A DNA stretch of 64,000 nt from Cladochytrium replicatum (GCA_025526935.1 JAHLKD010000001.1:372001-436000), one strand, 5' to 3'; shown: positions 46,465 to 59,057, counted from the stretch's first letter. Notes: generated by a model not told the origin, from the sequence alone. A program made the numbers and translations.

Positions 46465-47450
46465 CTCTGCAGGCCTGAATGTGTCGATAAATTCCTTTGC
46501 TGCAAGATTGATCATGTCAGAGGAATCCGGTCTTCCCAAACAACGAAGCACATTTATTGATTTGTGCCAATTTGTGAAACTGGTTCCTCTATTACTAATT
46601 ATCGATCTGACAACTTGCCGGAAAAGCACACTCTATATGGTCAAACGAGCCTCACAGCTACGAGAGGCAATGAACAGAATATGCTGGATTGAAGATTCTT
46701 TTTGAAAGATTGGTCAATAAATCCAAAGCAATGGGAGGTCCTACAGAAGATCCGGATGGTTTGAGTGTTTTCGAGGTTATATCAAAGGCAATCAAGGGGT
46801 CTAGATATCCAACACTTCGGCTTGTTATTCTATTTTACAACGATTATCGATCAACTGGAGGACCTAGAGGAGGCAGAATTGGATGAAACTTTCACCAAAT
46901 CATTTTGAGACGCACTAAACAAGCTGAGAATATATTACTCAATCGCTAAGAGCCCGTGTTTAGCAGTTGCTACAGTACTGGATCCTCGTTTTAAGGATCA
47001 ATATTATCGATTTTCAAAGGCTTGGGAGAAAGATGTAGGAAGGGATCAGGTCACCATAGTGCGGAAAGTCTGGCACGAATCGTATAAGTCACAGGAAATC
47101 AAGAACAGTGGTGCTGATGTTTTTGGAAACACACCAGAACGTCGACACAATTCCAGCGGACCTTCCAGTGATAAACAGAAAAAAACAGACGCTGAACGCT
47201 TGAGAGCCATTAGATCCATTTTCATCTGGCAAGAAGAGATTCCTGAGGAAAAACCTGATCTGGATCGCTATCTTGGCAATCAGGTACTCCACGGTATTGA
47301 TTCTGATTGGAAGCCAATCAATATTATGGACTAGTAGAAGACCGTTGGATGTGTGAACTTTCCAGCCCTAAGCCAGATGGCAATGGACTATTTAGGAATA
47401 CCAGCAAAAGTCGTTTGTCTGAAGCAAGGCAGAGTCCGTCGATGAGTAAA
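46465..47450 (+). mobile_element. hAT transposase copy 1, right part
   Basis: 46465 to about 46515 is still antisense (inverted segment). Then plus-strand coding resumes: SEESGLPKQRSTFIDLCQF, KLVPLLLIID and LREAMNRICWIEDSF. From 46960 come VATVLDPRFKDQYYRFS, KPDLDRYLG and, at about 47360, the hAT dimerisation motif FPALSQMAMDYLGIPAK. Several shifts and stops show it is dead. Confidence 0.75.
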
Positions 47451-49300
47451 TAGTCAGCATCCCCTTTAGTACCACGCCGCGCCTGTGTTTTTGAACAAGC
47501 AGTTGATATGACATCTGTTGATTTGACATCAAGGCCTGCTTCTGCTTCCTCCACTTCAGAAGCCGATCCCAGAGTTGTTTCAGATGCAGTCACCGGTTCT
47601 GCACTTGATTCTCTTTCAGATGATGGTTTGTATTGTTTCAAAGCTCGCTTTTTTGTAGTTTGAGGCATGGTGTTGGTAACGTATGTCCTGGGAAGATACA
47701 GGCAAGTGGACAAACGGAGTTCATAACAGCAGCAAACGCCTATCATATGGAGTGCTTGAAAATTTCTTCTTTTCAGAAGGAAACAACATTCCTGGACTTT
47801 TACAGGTGGCAGGGACACAAGTACGACATCTACAGCGGAATGCCTGTCACTGCAAAGGTTGACGAGTTCCAAGCGACCATCACACTAGCAGATGAGGATG
47901 TGAAAGGACAAAACAGGTCCTCAAACAGTCAGAACAACTGTTGAACATGACAAAAGATCTTGAAGAGTCGGCAAAGAACGAGAAAAGGACCTGAATCACA
48001 GCAGAAGTGCGAGAGAAGGCCCACATTGATTAATTGGGCAGGGCCGGTGCATTGATTCAGCACGGGGAGCATAAAGAGCTGGCAAATATTAAGGGAGATC
48101 ACCTCTGCAATGGAAAGGGAGAAGCAGGCAGCGTCCCAGGAGACTTCACAAAGGAAATCAGTAACTGCCCTGGAGGGAGAGCTTGCTGCTCTGAAACAAC
48201 AGGCTGGTCATTCAGAAGTGGCTACAGCTGGGGCGCCAACATCAACGGGCGGCCCAGAAGCATCTCATCAGCTATCAAGGCGATTGGTAGAATTCCCAAG
48301 GTCCAACGAACCAGTTCTCCAACCAGGTCCCTCGCGTTGGTTAGCCTGCAGCAGCACTGTTGTATGGCTATCCTTTTGGTGAAAGAGGTCATCCAGGGCA
48401 TCTGCTTCCAGATGCATAAGATCAATGAAGTTATTAATGACCTTAAATTGCTGTCTCTACCACCATCAACTGACCAAATCTCATTACAGTATTGTTGGCC
48501 TGGAGTGGAACTCATTGCTGCTGATTCAGATGTGCTGGACAATTCTTGGAGAATAAAATTGAAATTGAGCCACTCGATGCAATCCCAGGAATGCTGAACC
48601 TTGCTGTGGCCGTCTGTATAGCTAAATTGGTTGAGATGCTCTTTAATAAGCAACTTGCGATTTTGAGAGGCCCGAGGCAGCAGTCTTACAGACTGCAATA
48701 CCATCAGTGTCTCAATGGCGCCTTATGGGAGGATATCCAAAGGTTGCTGGAAGGTGCTGGGGTTTTGTAGTTTGACATTGAAGCCCGCAGAGTTGATTGA
48801 GGCTGTGCAACTATCGTGCAAATGACGCGTAATATAAGTAATATTACTATACTTGGTAACATCATAGAAGACAGGTAAGTAAGCATTCTCACCATCATAA
48901 ACACATATTACTCCTTCTGAGTAAATGATTGTTACCAGCTTAACGATTATAATCAACAGGTCACTCCGCATCCTACATTGAAAACTCCTGGACGTCTCCA
49001 GCCTATCTGTTATGTCGTAGTGTGTTTTGTGTATAGTTGTTAAAGTCACAAAAATAGAGTCCAGTAACTTGTATAATCCAACAGCAAAAGGGAGTAGGAG
49101 AATGAGACAAAAGAAGAGGTTCAACTGCTTCTTTCAAAAACGTTATGCCGAGACGTACGACATCAGAATCTGTGCGTTTTGGGTTCTGAGAATGCACATC
49201 GATGTCACTGAGCCGCTTGTTCGATATCAACGTGCTGGACGATTGGCCACGTCTGAGACGCATTTACTACAGGCTCACAATCAAAACGCCGTCACCTTTG
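47451..49300. other. Unassigned repeat-like region
   Basis: A minus-strand frame starting at about 47668 (MPQTTKKRALKQYKPSSE, Ser/Glu-rich, to about 47430) could be a hAT N-terminal piece in inverse orientation. Plus-strand open stretches at 47730-47944 and 48546-48770 look coding-like (HKYDIYSGMPVTAKVDEF; EPLDAIPGMLNLAVAVC) but match nothing I know. No LTR or terminal repeats found. Confidence 0.3.
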
Positions 49301-50865
49301 CTTGAACCATGGTTTGTCCCAGCCAATCTAGGAGTTCGAAAATTTTTCGGTGCTTGAAGTCATGATATCATCTGGAGTTGACTTCTCAGCATATCGTCAA
49401 TAACCGGGGTTGTTAAAGCTGGGAACGAGGATTAACCGGATGTGCACAGTTTGATATTCAGTGGTGTATTATGCATGAAAGATGTACTGTTAAACTTCTT
49501 TATCGAGGATCCCGGGTTGTTCGTAACGATCTAATTGCTCTCGCAGTAACTGTAGTACTTCGGTCAAATGTGCTTTCGAAAGCGCGTCACTGTCGCGAAT
49601 GTTTAATGCTGGGTACGTCCCGACTGGTCATGACTTTTTTGAGTTGTTTAGCAAATGCGATGCTCCAAAGCTGGAAGCGTTGATGGAGTTTCCTCGCTTT
49701 TATGCCTTCGTTGATGATTCTGCGTTCTTGAACCTGGCCGCCCAAGCAAATGGTCCGATGGGACCATTCACCGTATCAGCGGTTGCAGATTGCCAAACTG
49801 TTTCTTGCGAGTTGGGAAGGATCGGTTGACGTTATCTGATTGGTTTACTTGCCGCATCTGATAAACCACTGGCTTACTTGCTGCCGAGAAATCTGGGATG
49901 GTATTATTTTTGGTGGATCGCCACGTTTATTAGGACTTCGTGGAGAAGGTCGAAATATGGGTATTGAGTGAACGTCGGACATAGTCGCAAGTGAAGAGCG
50001 TTGCTGCTGTTGCCATTTTCAACTCTGTAATTGCAATTATTGAGGTGATTTAGAACCTTTAATGGACTTCAGGTTCATCGTTGCCGCTCGGAATGGCAGC
50101 TGATCTGTCTACCCATCTGTCAAAAGCTCGACCCACAACGAAGGTGAACGGAGATTGAAACAGAGACAAATGTTTTACGAAGGGGCACGAGAAGTTCCAA
50201 TGTTCCGGCGATCATTCAATGTAACGTCTAAATATGTGACGGTCAGAAGTGTGAGTGCAGAAGTCAAGATGTGTAATCCGAATCTGATTCGTGTGCAATG
50301 TCAGCGAAATCGCTAGTCACGGTTTGGTTTACTTTGGATCACCACCCCAGTCCCAGAGCTCCAGTGCGGTAAAACATTTGGGATCACACACATGACGTTT
50401 CCCCGACAGCCGATTTCCCGGTGCCGAGTGGTCTCGTGAAATTTGTGGTCAGTGCAAGAGTCACCGCGTGGATCTGATTTCAATTAGTTTATTGTGCACA
50501 AACTTTTCATAACATCAAAAAACATCAATCGATCGTGTGTCAAAGAGGTCGGAGAAGGAGCATGTGCGTCTTAAATATACAAACGCTCCCCCATCATTTA
50601 TATTCTTTGAGGTGCAAGGAAAAGAAGAATCGGGTTGTGTGTTTTTTATAGTGCCGGAAATTTGAATGTCTGGAAAAGCTTGCACCGCACCGGAAAAAGA
50701 AATTCATTTAACCTCCCGCAAGCAAATATAAAAGCCAAATAGTGGAACCAGGAATGGAAGAAATGGTTGATCCCAGAAAAGTAGAATCGTCCCGTTGAGA
50801 CTGGCGCATGCGCAAGGAAAATAAATGCGCGAGTCTGCTTTGGTGAAGGTGTGATTCGGAGTCGT
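49301..50865. other. Spacer 3' of the PP1 gene
   Basis: No gene recognised. A short plus-strand frame at 49599-49829 reads like protein but has no family match or neighbouring exons. Confidence 0.35.
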
Positions 50866-52211
50866 TCAAGCGCCTTGTCGGGGTGGTGTTTGCGGCTTAC
50901 GCTTGAAGGCTTTTTGCTTCTTCTCGGCCGGCTTAATGATCTAAATGAAGTGATTAGAACTCTTACCTCACTGTAGGGGATTGAAAGGGACGAACCTGGA
51001 ACGAACACATCAAGGACTCGTCAACGCTCATCACGCCGCCAGCATTATCGAACTCCCCAACGTAATTCGGTGCTGAGAACAAGGTCACGAGCTGTCGCTG
51101 TGCAAAGAACTCGTAGCCGTCCTCAACGACTTGATGAGCTCTGCAGATCAGGTCGAGATCGTGTTTCTGCAGGAACCGTGTGACCACATCGCGACCAAAC
51201 GTGTATGAAATACCGCGGTCGTTTTCACTCCAGCCGGTGATGTCAACGTCAGGATCGGCCCACAAAAGATCGCAAAGAAGACCTGAAAAATTGCCAATTA
51301 GTGGCTCGTAATTTATGTATGATTTTTGGATGCACACCTGTATCTGGGATGTCTGTGGGTCTAACAACACGTCGAATCTGTTCAAAGCTCACGAGCTCAG
51401 GAGACAGTCCACCGTGCATGCAGAAAATCTTTTCATCTACGATAGCAGCAATTGGGAGACAGTTGAAGCAGTCGGTAAAGGTTTTCCACAGTTTGATGTT
51501 ATATCTGCGTTTGCCTATTGAGTGGAGCGTTTAGTTCACGATAAGCTTAATCCCAATAATACGTACACTCGTCGTAAAACCCATAGATTCTGTTAATGCT
51601 AGCGGCCTCGTGGTTCCCTCGGAGAATGAAAAAGTTTTCCGGGTACTTAATTTTGAAGGCCAGCATAAGGGAGATGACCTCAAGCGAATGCTTTCCACGG
51701 TCCACGTAGTCGCCCAGGAAAAGATAATTCGCTTCAGGAGGCATTCCACCGTATTCGAAGAGCCGGAGAAGGTCGCTGAACTGACCGTGAATATCACCTG
51801 CAAACACGAAAGGTATCAACAAAAGCTCATTCGAGCGTCTGCGACGAGGTTCAGCGACGAAGATACTCTAGAAGTTGTCCCCATAGTCATTTTTCACCAT
51901 CACCACCGCCTCAGACACAACAAGTGTTATTGTTTTTGGAGCCTCACCACATATTTTAAGGGGAGCTTCAACTTCAAGCAGGACGGGTTGGTTAAGGAAA
52001 ATTTCACGAGCAGTGCGGCATAAGTAGACAATCTCGCGCTCTTCTAGTTGGACCTGGTGGTTTTGCTGTGACTTTTTACGTCCAGCTAGGAGGGCGGCAC
52101 GGGTGTGAGAGTGAGGATTGAAGCAGCCAGTTTATGGCATTAAAAGAGAATATTACCAGCCAGCAGTCTTGCGATGATGGAGTCGAGGTCGACGGGCGGT
52201 TCAGCAGCCAT
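50866..52211 (-). CDS. Protein phosphatase PP1 catalytic subunit
   Basis: Predicted 320 residues; exons 52211-52157, 52085-51948, 51797-51567, 51514-51338, 51282-50996 and 50940-50866. A Ser/Thr phosphatase of the GLC7 type. Metal and phosphate ligands are intact: GDIHGQ (65-70), GDYVDRG (93-99), RGNHE (124-128) and [16 protein letters not shown], plus the [14 protein letters not shown] loop and the C-terminal [11 protein letters not shown] typical of PP1. The short basic C-terminus is less conserved. His101 replaces the usual Gln after GDYVDRGK. The 5' end lies about 170 bases from the LCB2 pseudogene. Confidence 0.92.
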
Positions 52212-52382
52212 TGCGAATTCAGGGACGGGAGGAACACCGAGGGACGGGAGGCGATGATGCGGGTTGGGGTGATTAGACACGTGGGATGAAGCTATGTTGC
52301 CTTTTATAGCAGACACGTGGTGTTGGAATTTTCAAGATCTGCGAGGGTGTGAGATGCTTATGCCAAATCTCGCTCTGCACTT

Positions 52383-54004
52383 TAACATACCAACCACCAC
52401 GACTGCGATGTTCCTTGCAAGCATTTCTCTCGAGAAAGCTGCCACTTTGCTAGGATAATACAGCATGAGCGGTACGACTGGGCTATCCTCTTTCCCGTAT
52501 ACAATAGATCTGCGATCTCGGATGGCGCGAGAAAAGTATTGTGAATTCTGCCAGAGAGAATCAATTTACCGCCCCTTGTCTGTTCCTGTTCCGTCTTCAC
52601 CCATGAGAATTTTCAAACACGCTTGGTGAGTGGTTGGTGACCCTGAGGTGATCGATAATGGCCTTGCGACCAGCAATATATCCACCAGCCGAATCAAAGG
52701 ACTTTGTAAATGTTCCCATTAGAACGTCGACATTGCTGTGGGCGACTCCATAGTAATCGCACACCCCCTTTGCATTCAGTCCGATAGACATCATCGAATG
52801 AGCCTCATCAATGTACATGTAGAACTAACCTGCAGCAATAAGCGAAAGGTTCAAAGAAAAGGGAAAGCCCATACCTTGTACTTCTTAAGCTCCAGGATCC
52901 CAGGAAGTGGGCAGTAGGTTCCCTCCATAGAATACAATCCTTCACAGATAACAAAAAATTCTTGGTTGACCTGAGCGATCTGCCTTCGCGAAACATGTTC
53001 TAGATAGGCCGTATCGTTGTGCTTGAAAGACTGGATGGTTGCTCCAGACATTCGCGAACCCAGAACAATTTGAAGTGTGATTCAGCTCATCACTGACAAT
53101 CAAACAGCCCCAGAGGATCAAGTTGAAGACTGGACCATCTGGAGATCGCAAGAACGACCCACCTTTCCTGCGAGTGCAGGGATGAAAGTCACGTTCCTCG
53201 CAAACCCCATCGACACCAAGATTGCGCTTTCCTGTCCCAGAAATCTCGCAACAAGCGCTTTGGTCTCAAGTAATTGATTCTTAGTTCCCGAATCCATCCT
53301 GGAGGAGCCAACCGCCACACCAAACTCGTTGATGGCGACCTCCCCAGCGTCAGCACCAGGTCCCTCTGACTGCACAAACCCCAGATAGTTGTATGATGAA
53401 AAGTTGAAGCACTCCTTGATCTCCCCTGTTTTGACAAAAGAGTTACATCTGTTGTATGATTTGCGCTGGATGACCTTGACGAAACGGCCTGGAGCGCCGC
53501 ACGAATGCTCTATCGTCAGCCATTCGTTACCTGTGTCTCTTTTCATAGGGTTGGTTATGCACCACTTCTTAACTCTGGATTCAAAAGTTTTTTACATACG
53601 TCAAGTCTACAACAGATTCGGGATGTCTTCAACAGTCCAACCACCGGCGTGATCACGATGTCTCCAACTCACATTCTGGAATCCCATGTACTTGTTCCGC
53701 TTGAACCACAACGCAACAAAGTCATGGATTTGTCCAAAGAAGAAAAGGACTTGATATGTGATGATTGTTGTGATCAGGATGTAGAGCGGAGGCGGATGTA
53801 GAGCAGAGGCTGCTCCTCGACATGGGGCTTTATGTGTCTGAATGGTTCGGAGCACTTTCCAGTCTTGATCGGCACACCTTTCCAAAATGAAGTCGCAGAC
53901 AATCCCTCCACCGAAGAAGTTGCAGTCTGGACAAAGGCAGCTTGTTTGGTTTTGCCTCTCCCGGAAACCCTGTGAAGCACTGACAAACGCTTTCCTCCTC
54001 CCAT
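52383..54004 (-). pseudogene. LCB2 pseudogene with internal micro-inversion
   Basis: A second copy of the serine palmitoyltransferase gene of 14421-16253. Exon 1 starts at 54004 (MGGGKRLSVLHR), shifts frame after KPHVEEQP and ends near 53672. 53546-53118 matches exon 2 (GRFVKVIQRKSYNRC to IPALAGK), followed by a retained intron. 53100-52870 matches exon 3 and 52818-52620 exon 4 (YIDEAHSMMSIG, TFTKSFDSAGG). About 17 codons (AIYAES...) are then deleted and the rest, to about 52385, is out of frame. The first part of exon 2 with the end of its intron (about 53505-53655) is inverted and reads on the plus strand (GYAPLLNSGFKSF). Retained introns indicate DNA-level duplication rather than retrocopying. 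Confidence 0.88.
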
Positions 54005-55401
54005 TGTTTATGAAGGTGTGATGATTGATGGGAGAGACCTCCAGCAAGATCAATACGCATCAAACCAGATCACGATGCCGTGGGCTGGTATCATTGTGTG
54101 GGACTTCAGCACACAACTCTGCTCTCTGTGTGTTGAAAGAAATGTTATAAAAATTGATTGTGGTAAATAAATTATCAATATTCATGCATCAGAAGGACAC
54201 GAAGGTTTGTGGTTGGTGTTAGAAAAGAATTGCATAACCAGATATCAAAAGATTTTTTGCCTGCTGGCTGTCAGGTGGGAAGGAATTGTGCTCGCAGAGC
54301 AGATGGTGGCTTCAAAAGCTGTTCAAGAAGGAGATTTTCATTTACTCACCATTTCCGCCACAGGAAAATTTCCAAGATATGTGTAGTATCATCGGAGACT
54401 CCGGGGACATTGTGAGTTTCACCAAAGACAAGGTTATCCTCACTCATAGTGATACGGATGAACACGTTATTATTGGGTCTACAATCAGGGTTTGTTTTAC
54501 GTTACTGTGGAGCCACTTATCCATCAGGTCAGCGTCACGACATAAAAGAGATAGCAAAGATGAACAGAGTTTGATCCTTGATGCTTACAATTATGATATG
54601 ACTGAGGCAAATTCTCATGAAATTGAGATTGAATTGATATATTTGAAAGAAAGAAATTGAAAATGATGATTCACGGTGTGTGAGCGTCCCTGTCAGGCAA
54701 CCTATCACAAAGTTTCCTTTTGGTGTTGTGAATCACTAGAAACCTCTTGGGGATAGGCCTTGGACCTCGAAACAATATCCTTCATGTTGTGGAGCGACTT
54801 ATCCATCAGGTCAGCGTGTAGATCTGGCAATTTGGTCGAACTTCTTGGCAAAACTCCGGACTTGAGCTCCCTCCTCAAGGATCTTGAAATTTAAGAACTG
54901 CGGTTGTTTCTTCAGTTAAGGGACTTAATAATTGGAGCTGACCATGTGATTCTGGCTTTTCTCTGTGATCTGCTTCTGCATCTAGTCTTTGTCAAGGAAA
55001 CTAACAGTTGCAGCCCCTTCCAGGATTAACCGCTCTCTCAAATTTGAATTCTTACTTCTTATAGACTTATACAGTATTGAGGTATGTAATGACAGAAACT
55101 TTCAAACGTAGGGGATGGCAAAATGTTCTCACCCCTAGAAAGTCCTCCTTCTCCTTACTGCTAGGCAAAAGGTGGGCTCGTCTCCTTGGCCCGAGCACCC
55201 ATAACCTGATATAAGACAAGAAAATTAAGTATACAAATAAAAAAGAAATGCAAAAAAAACAAAGAACTAAAGAGAAGAAGAAATAAAAGGAGAAAAAGAG
55301 AGGACAGCAACAAGCTTTAAGAGTCGAATTGTCCCTTAGGGCATCTGCAAGTTTAAAGTTTTGGTTGTTGGTCAGGAATTGGTGGGAGCCAAAAAAGTGC
55401 A
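54005..55401. other. Unassigned sequence left of element 2
   Basis: A plus-strand open stretch at 54340-54660 (SIIGDSGDIVSFTKDKVIL; HSDTDEHVIIGS) resembles no family I recognise. A 30-base direct repeat, one mismatch, occurs at 54506-54535 and 54788-54817. Confidence 0.35.
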
Positions 55402-55871
55402 TGTTAAAAACCAAGGGCTTCTCCTGGCAGCGGTAGGGCGTGTTTAGCTGTACTTTAGCTAGCACAACAGCTCCAGGTTCCGTCTCTTGGCCCAGTTGAA
55501 TATGGGGTAAATGATAAAGCAAATTCCCTTGTTGCACACAAGCACTCTGTGGCTAATACAAATCAAGGCTGGGATTGCTAACCAGGAAGACTGTGGTGTG
55601 TGAGTGTTTGGTTTGTTCCACTGTCTCCTTTATTTATACCTGTGGTGTGTGAGTGTTTGGTTTGTTCCACTGTCTCAAGGAACCAGCCACCCTCACACCG
55701 CAATAAATATTCCCACACAGAAGAATATTCAACAATTACAATAAAGAAAATAAACAGCATGACTGCCCAAAGCATAAATCGAGCAATAGCATAAAACCTT
55801 CTCAAGCCCAAGAGAAAAGCCTATTGCACAAAACAATGGGTAAGCCCTCCAAGGGTACACAGAATTTAACA
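55402..55871 (-). repeat. LTR, 3' copy of element 2
   Basis: 470 bases with TGTTAAA...TTTAACA ends. It is the same as the right LTR at the sites that vary between element 1's LTRs. Confidence 0.9.
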
Positions 55872-55927
55872 GGTGCCCCCTCGAAGATGAGCTTTTGGGT
55901 CACCAAAGCTCATGTCATCAGATAAAC

Positions 55928-58909
55928 TCAAAAAAGAATGAAAACACCTGCACGCTCCTTGTACTCTGCAACAGTGTCAGCTGAATGTTCTTCCAGTTCG
56001 TCAGCAGGTTCCCAGGAGTCATCAGAGGGCGGATAGCCTAACCAACGCACACGAAACTGGAGTTTCCCGCGATGTTTCCGGTGAGCCACTATTCGTTCGA
56101 CTTCATACCATTCACCATCTTCTTCGAGCTCCGGTTCTGGCCTATCTCGACCTTGCTGCCGGGGAGCAGGAGGTTCATGCTTCTTCAACATTGAAACATG
56201 AAACCAAGGATTGACACGAGAAAACTTTTTGGGAAGTGCAAGACGGTAGGTGTCATACTTGCCCACTTCCTCAACGACAAATGGACCAACCCAAGATTCC
56301 GATAGTTTCCGTTGATAGAACTTCATATGCTTGGTGGTGAGCATAACATCGTCTCCAACTTTGAATATTGGAATTGGCCTCTTAGTGTCCTGAGCTCTTT
56401 TATAATACTCCTGATATTCTGAATAAAGTGTAGTGCACTGGATTTGCAATTCCCTCAATCGATCGACTAGTCTTTCTGCATCAGCTGACCGTAGGGCACG
56501 ATGTTCTGACGAATCGATAAGGGCTCCTGGACCAGTGGGATTATATCCCAAATCCTGTTCAAATCTGGTAACTCCCAAAGGTTCATTACTGGCTCGAACT
56601 TGTGAATTGATTGCGAACTCAACCATCGGAAGGTAACGCTCCCATGCTAACCCACAGTCATCCCCATCGTACACTGCATCAGCTAATTTGGATAGAACTG
56701 CAACTGCCAATTTCACTGTGCTCTCTGCATATGGATTAGCCTGTGGATGATGAGCTGTACTAGAATGCTGCTCAATTCCCAATCGCTTCAGGACTGTCTG
56801 CGTCATCCCACTAACAAAGGCAGATCCTCTATCTGATGTGAATCTCTCTGGTAAACCATGGAGTGGATAATATCTCTCGTATATCAAATTGCCAACTTCT
56901 TCGGATGTTGGGTTGATGTTACACTTGTAGAGATGACATCGTGAAGAGAAGCAGCAGACTACAACAAGAATGCCAATCAATGGATGACAACCACAGAATG
57001 GACCTGCATTGTCTAAAGATGAATGAGCCCAACGACCAGTTATGGCTGCAATATTCCGGAGGAAAGTTGAATGAGGGGGTGCTCGGGCATGATCTTGACA
57101 CACCTGGCAACCTTTGACCCATCTCCTGATCTTATGCAGCATCTTTGGAAACCAGAAGACTGTAGCTAATGCAGCAAACATTTTTTCAGCAGAAAAATGA
57201 CCACCTCTTTCATGTCTATCCTGGAGGATAGTTGCTTCGGCAACCTCAGTTGGTACAAATACCTTCCAACCTCCAGCATTATGATACAGAATATTATCTA
57301 TAAATTCCCAAGAGGTGGCAAAGACTCGCTCTTGCTCACTGCACTGCTTCAAATCTCCATTATTTTTTTCTATAATTGCTAGATAACGCTGTGCTGGCTT
57401 TTCCAAATCCTGAACACGCTCACGCCTCCACTGTTCATCACGATCGTCCCACCAGCGTGACACTGCAGAATTATCTTTGAACCGTAGCACCATAGCTTGA
57501 GCTTGCATTGGTTCTGTCCAAGCTTGACTAATTGCAACTTTTGTCACTGCTTTGAAAAACTTCCCTAACTCATTTGAGCTGGCATCATCAGCCTGGCCTG
57601 AAGAAGAAGTCCCAGCAAAAAGAGGTATGCTGTTTAGAGCATTCTGGTCTAACTTCTCTGATCGTTTGGTGAGAAGCCCAGTTTGTTGGAGTGCTGAAAC
57701 AATTTCCAGTCCAATGTTTCCCTGTGGAGGGGAAGATTGGCCAACTGGAAAGCTCTGGAAAACATCCGCTGTAGGTCCATGATAATCACTAGTTCCAAGT
57801 GTTTTCACTGTTGGTACAGCTGCATCTTTCAAAACAAATTGGGCAGATGGTAAAACTGGGGAAGCTTGTTGTGATGCCGAGTCCTTTGGTCCAAGCTCTT
57901 GCATATCGGAGTGCTGATCGTCAGATGATGATGACACTGCAAGTAATGCTCGAATCTGATCACGATCCCTCTTCAATCTGTCACATTCAGCAATTGATAA
58001 ATCCAAAGCTTCACGCAATTTGTGGTTGGCCCTGCATTCTGCTCGCCACAGACCACAAAATCGATCTGCCAACGTTGGAGGTCCATTTTCGTTTTGTGAA
58101 GAGACCTCGCTCCCACGCCCGCTCTGCTGCGCCATTTCGCCGTCGGGTATGTTGGCGCGATCCAAACGAGTGCGAAGACTGGCTCCGGCAGCCTTCACTG
58201 AGGCCAATTCCGCCTCTACCAGTTCGGCCTCGATGCGGAGTTGGCTGGCAAGCTCTTGGGACACCTTCAACTGCTTCTCCAAGTCATCCAGAGCTGAAAC
58301 TCGCTTTGCCTCCACCGATCGAGCCGTCTCTAGCTCCGCTGCAGCACTGGCTGCCTTGCGCCGTGCTTCCGCTGCATTCTCCTGTGCAACGCGAAGCTCT
58401 CGACAAGCACTAGCCAGTTCCTGCTGCAGGTCTGCCAAGTTTTGGCCAATTCCATCATGGTTCGATAAATCGGCATCCCAAAAATCGGTCTGGGTCTGGG
58501 AATCAGTCCAACGCTTCTCTCCATCGTCCTCGACATCAGGAACATCAATGGGATCAAGCTGATCCGTCGCCAGAACCAAGTTATCCGCAAGCGCCGAGCA
58601 CTGCATCACAAGTGCATCGTTCTCGATTTCAAGCTGCTCGAGCGATACGGCCGATTCAGCGCGTCCCTCTTCACGCGCACGGTTTAGCAATTCCACAAGT
58701 GCATTCGGGACAGCGATCTGGCCAGATCCAATACTGGCCAAAAATCCAGCAACGTCCTCCAATGAATACATCAACAAAAACGCATTCCTCCACGCATTGC
58801 GAGGTTCCCCCAAGCGCTCCGCAAGATGCCGCAATCGTTCCCGAGGTTCCAAAGGCTGTCCAACATGAGCCCTCGCCAAGCGATCCTGAACCCTCGAAGT
58901 TGTCGACAT
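55928..58909 (-). CDS. Gag-integrase-chromodomain fusion ORF, element 2
   Basis: 993 residues, same as the element 1 protein from the MSTTSRV start onward as far as I can see. Gag part to residue 504, then integrase with intact HH-CC finger and D-D-E triad, and the C-terminal chromodomain. An uninterrupted frame in two separate insertions suggests recent mobility of this deleted form with enzymes supplied by a complete relative. Confidence 0.85.
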   Translation of the reverse strand: MSTTSRVQDRLARAHVGQPLEPRERLRHLAERLGEPRNAWRNAFLLMYSLEDVAGFLASIGSGQIAVPNALVELLNRAREEGRAESAVSLEQLEIENDALVMQCSALADNLVLATDQLDPIDVPDVEDDGEKRWTDSQTQTDFWDADLSNHDGIGQNLADLQQELASACRELRVAQENAAEARRKAASAAAELETARSVEAKRVSALDDLEKQLKVSQELASQLRIEAELVEAELASVKAAGASLRTRLDRANIPDGEMAQQSGRGSEVSSQNENGPPTLADRFCGLWRAECRANHKLREALDLSIAECDRLKRDRDQIRALLAVSSSSDDQHSDMQELGPKDSASQQASPVLPSAQFVLKDAAVPTVKTLGTSDYHGPTADVFQSFPVGQSSPPQGNIGLEIVSALQQTGLLTKRSEKLDQNALNSIPLFAGTSSSGQADDASSNELGKFFKAVTKVAISQAWTEPMQAQAMVLRFKDNSAVSRWWDDRDEQWRRERVQDLEKPAQRYLAIIEKNNGDLKQCSEQERVFATSWEFIDNILYHNAGGWKVFVPTEVAEATILQDRHERGGHFSAEKMFAALATVFWFPKMLHKIRRWVKGCQVCQDHARAPPHSTFLRNIAAITGRWAHSSLDNAGPFCGCHPLIGILVVVCCFSSRCHLYKCNINPTSEEVGNLIYERYYPLHGLPERFTSDRGSAFVSGMTQTVLKRLGIEQHSSTAHHPQANPYAESTVKLAVAVLSKLADAVYDGDDCGLAWERYLPMVEFAINSQVRASNEPLGVTRFEQDLGYNPTGPGALIDSSEHRALRSADAERLVDRLRELQIQCTTLYSEYQEYYKRAQDTKRPIPIFKVGDDVMLTTKHMKFYQRKLSESWVGPFVVEEVGKYDTYRLALPKKFSRVNPWFHVSMLKKHEPPAPRQQGRDRPEPELEEDGEWYEVERIVAHRKHRGKLQFRVRWLGYPPSDDSWEPADELEEHSADTVAEYKERAGVFILF

Positions 58910-59057
58910 ATTGTGCTCAGAAAAATGCGTAAAATAATCGAAACTGATCGCCCGTAATTCTGAGTAATCAGGGAAGTGTTTGTGTAGCCGGTAATACGTT
59001 CCTGAGTAAACGCACAAAAAGGTCCAAAAATGGTGGGTCCTGGATGAAACCACCACC

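Noticed and set aside
55067-55537. Frame starting MQQGNLLYHLPHIQLGQ running from an LTR into flanking DNA (similar at 45708, 58771 and 61163)
   Set aside because: Chance read-through of LTR sequence into different neighbours.
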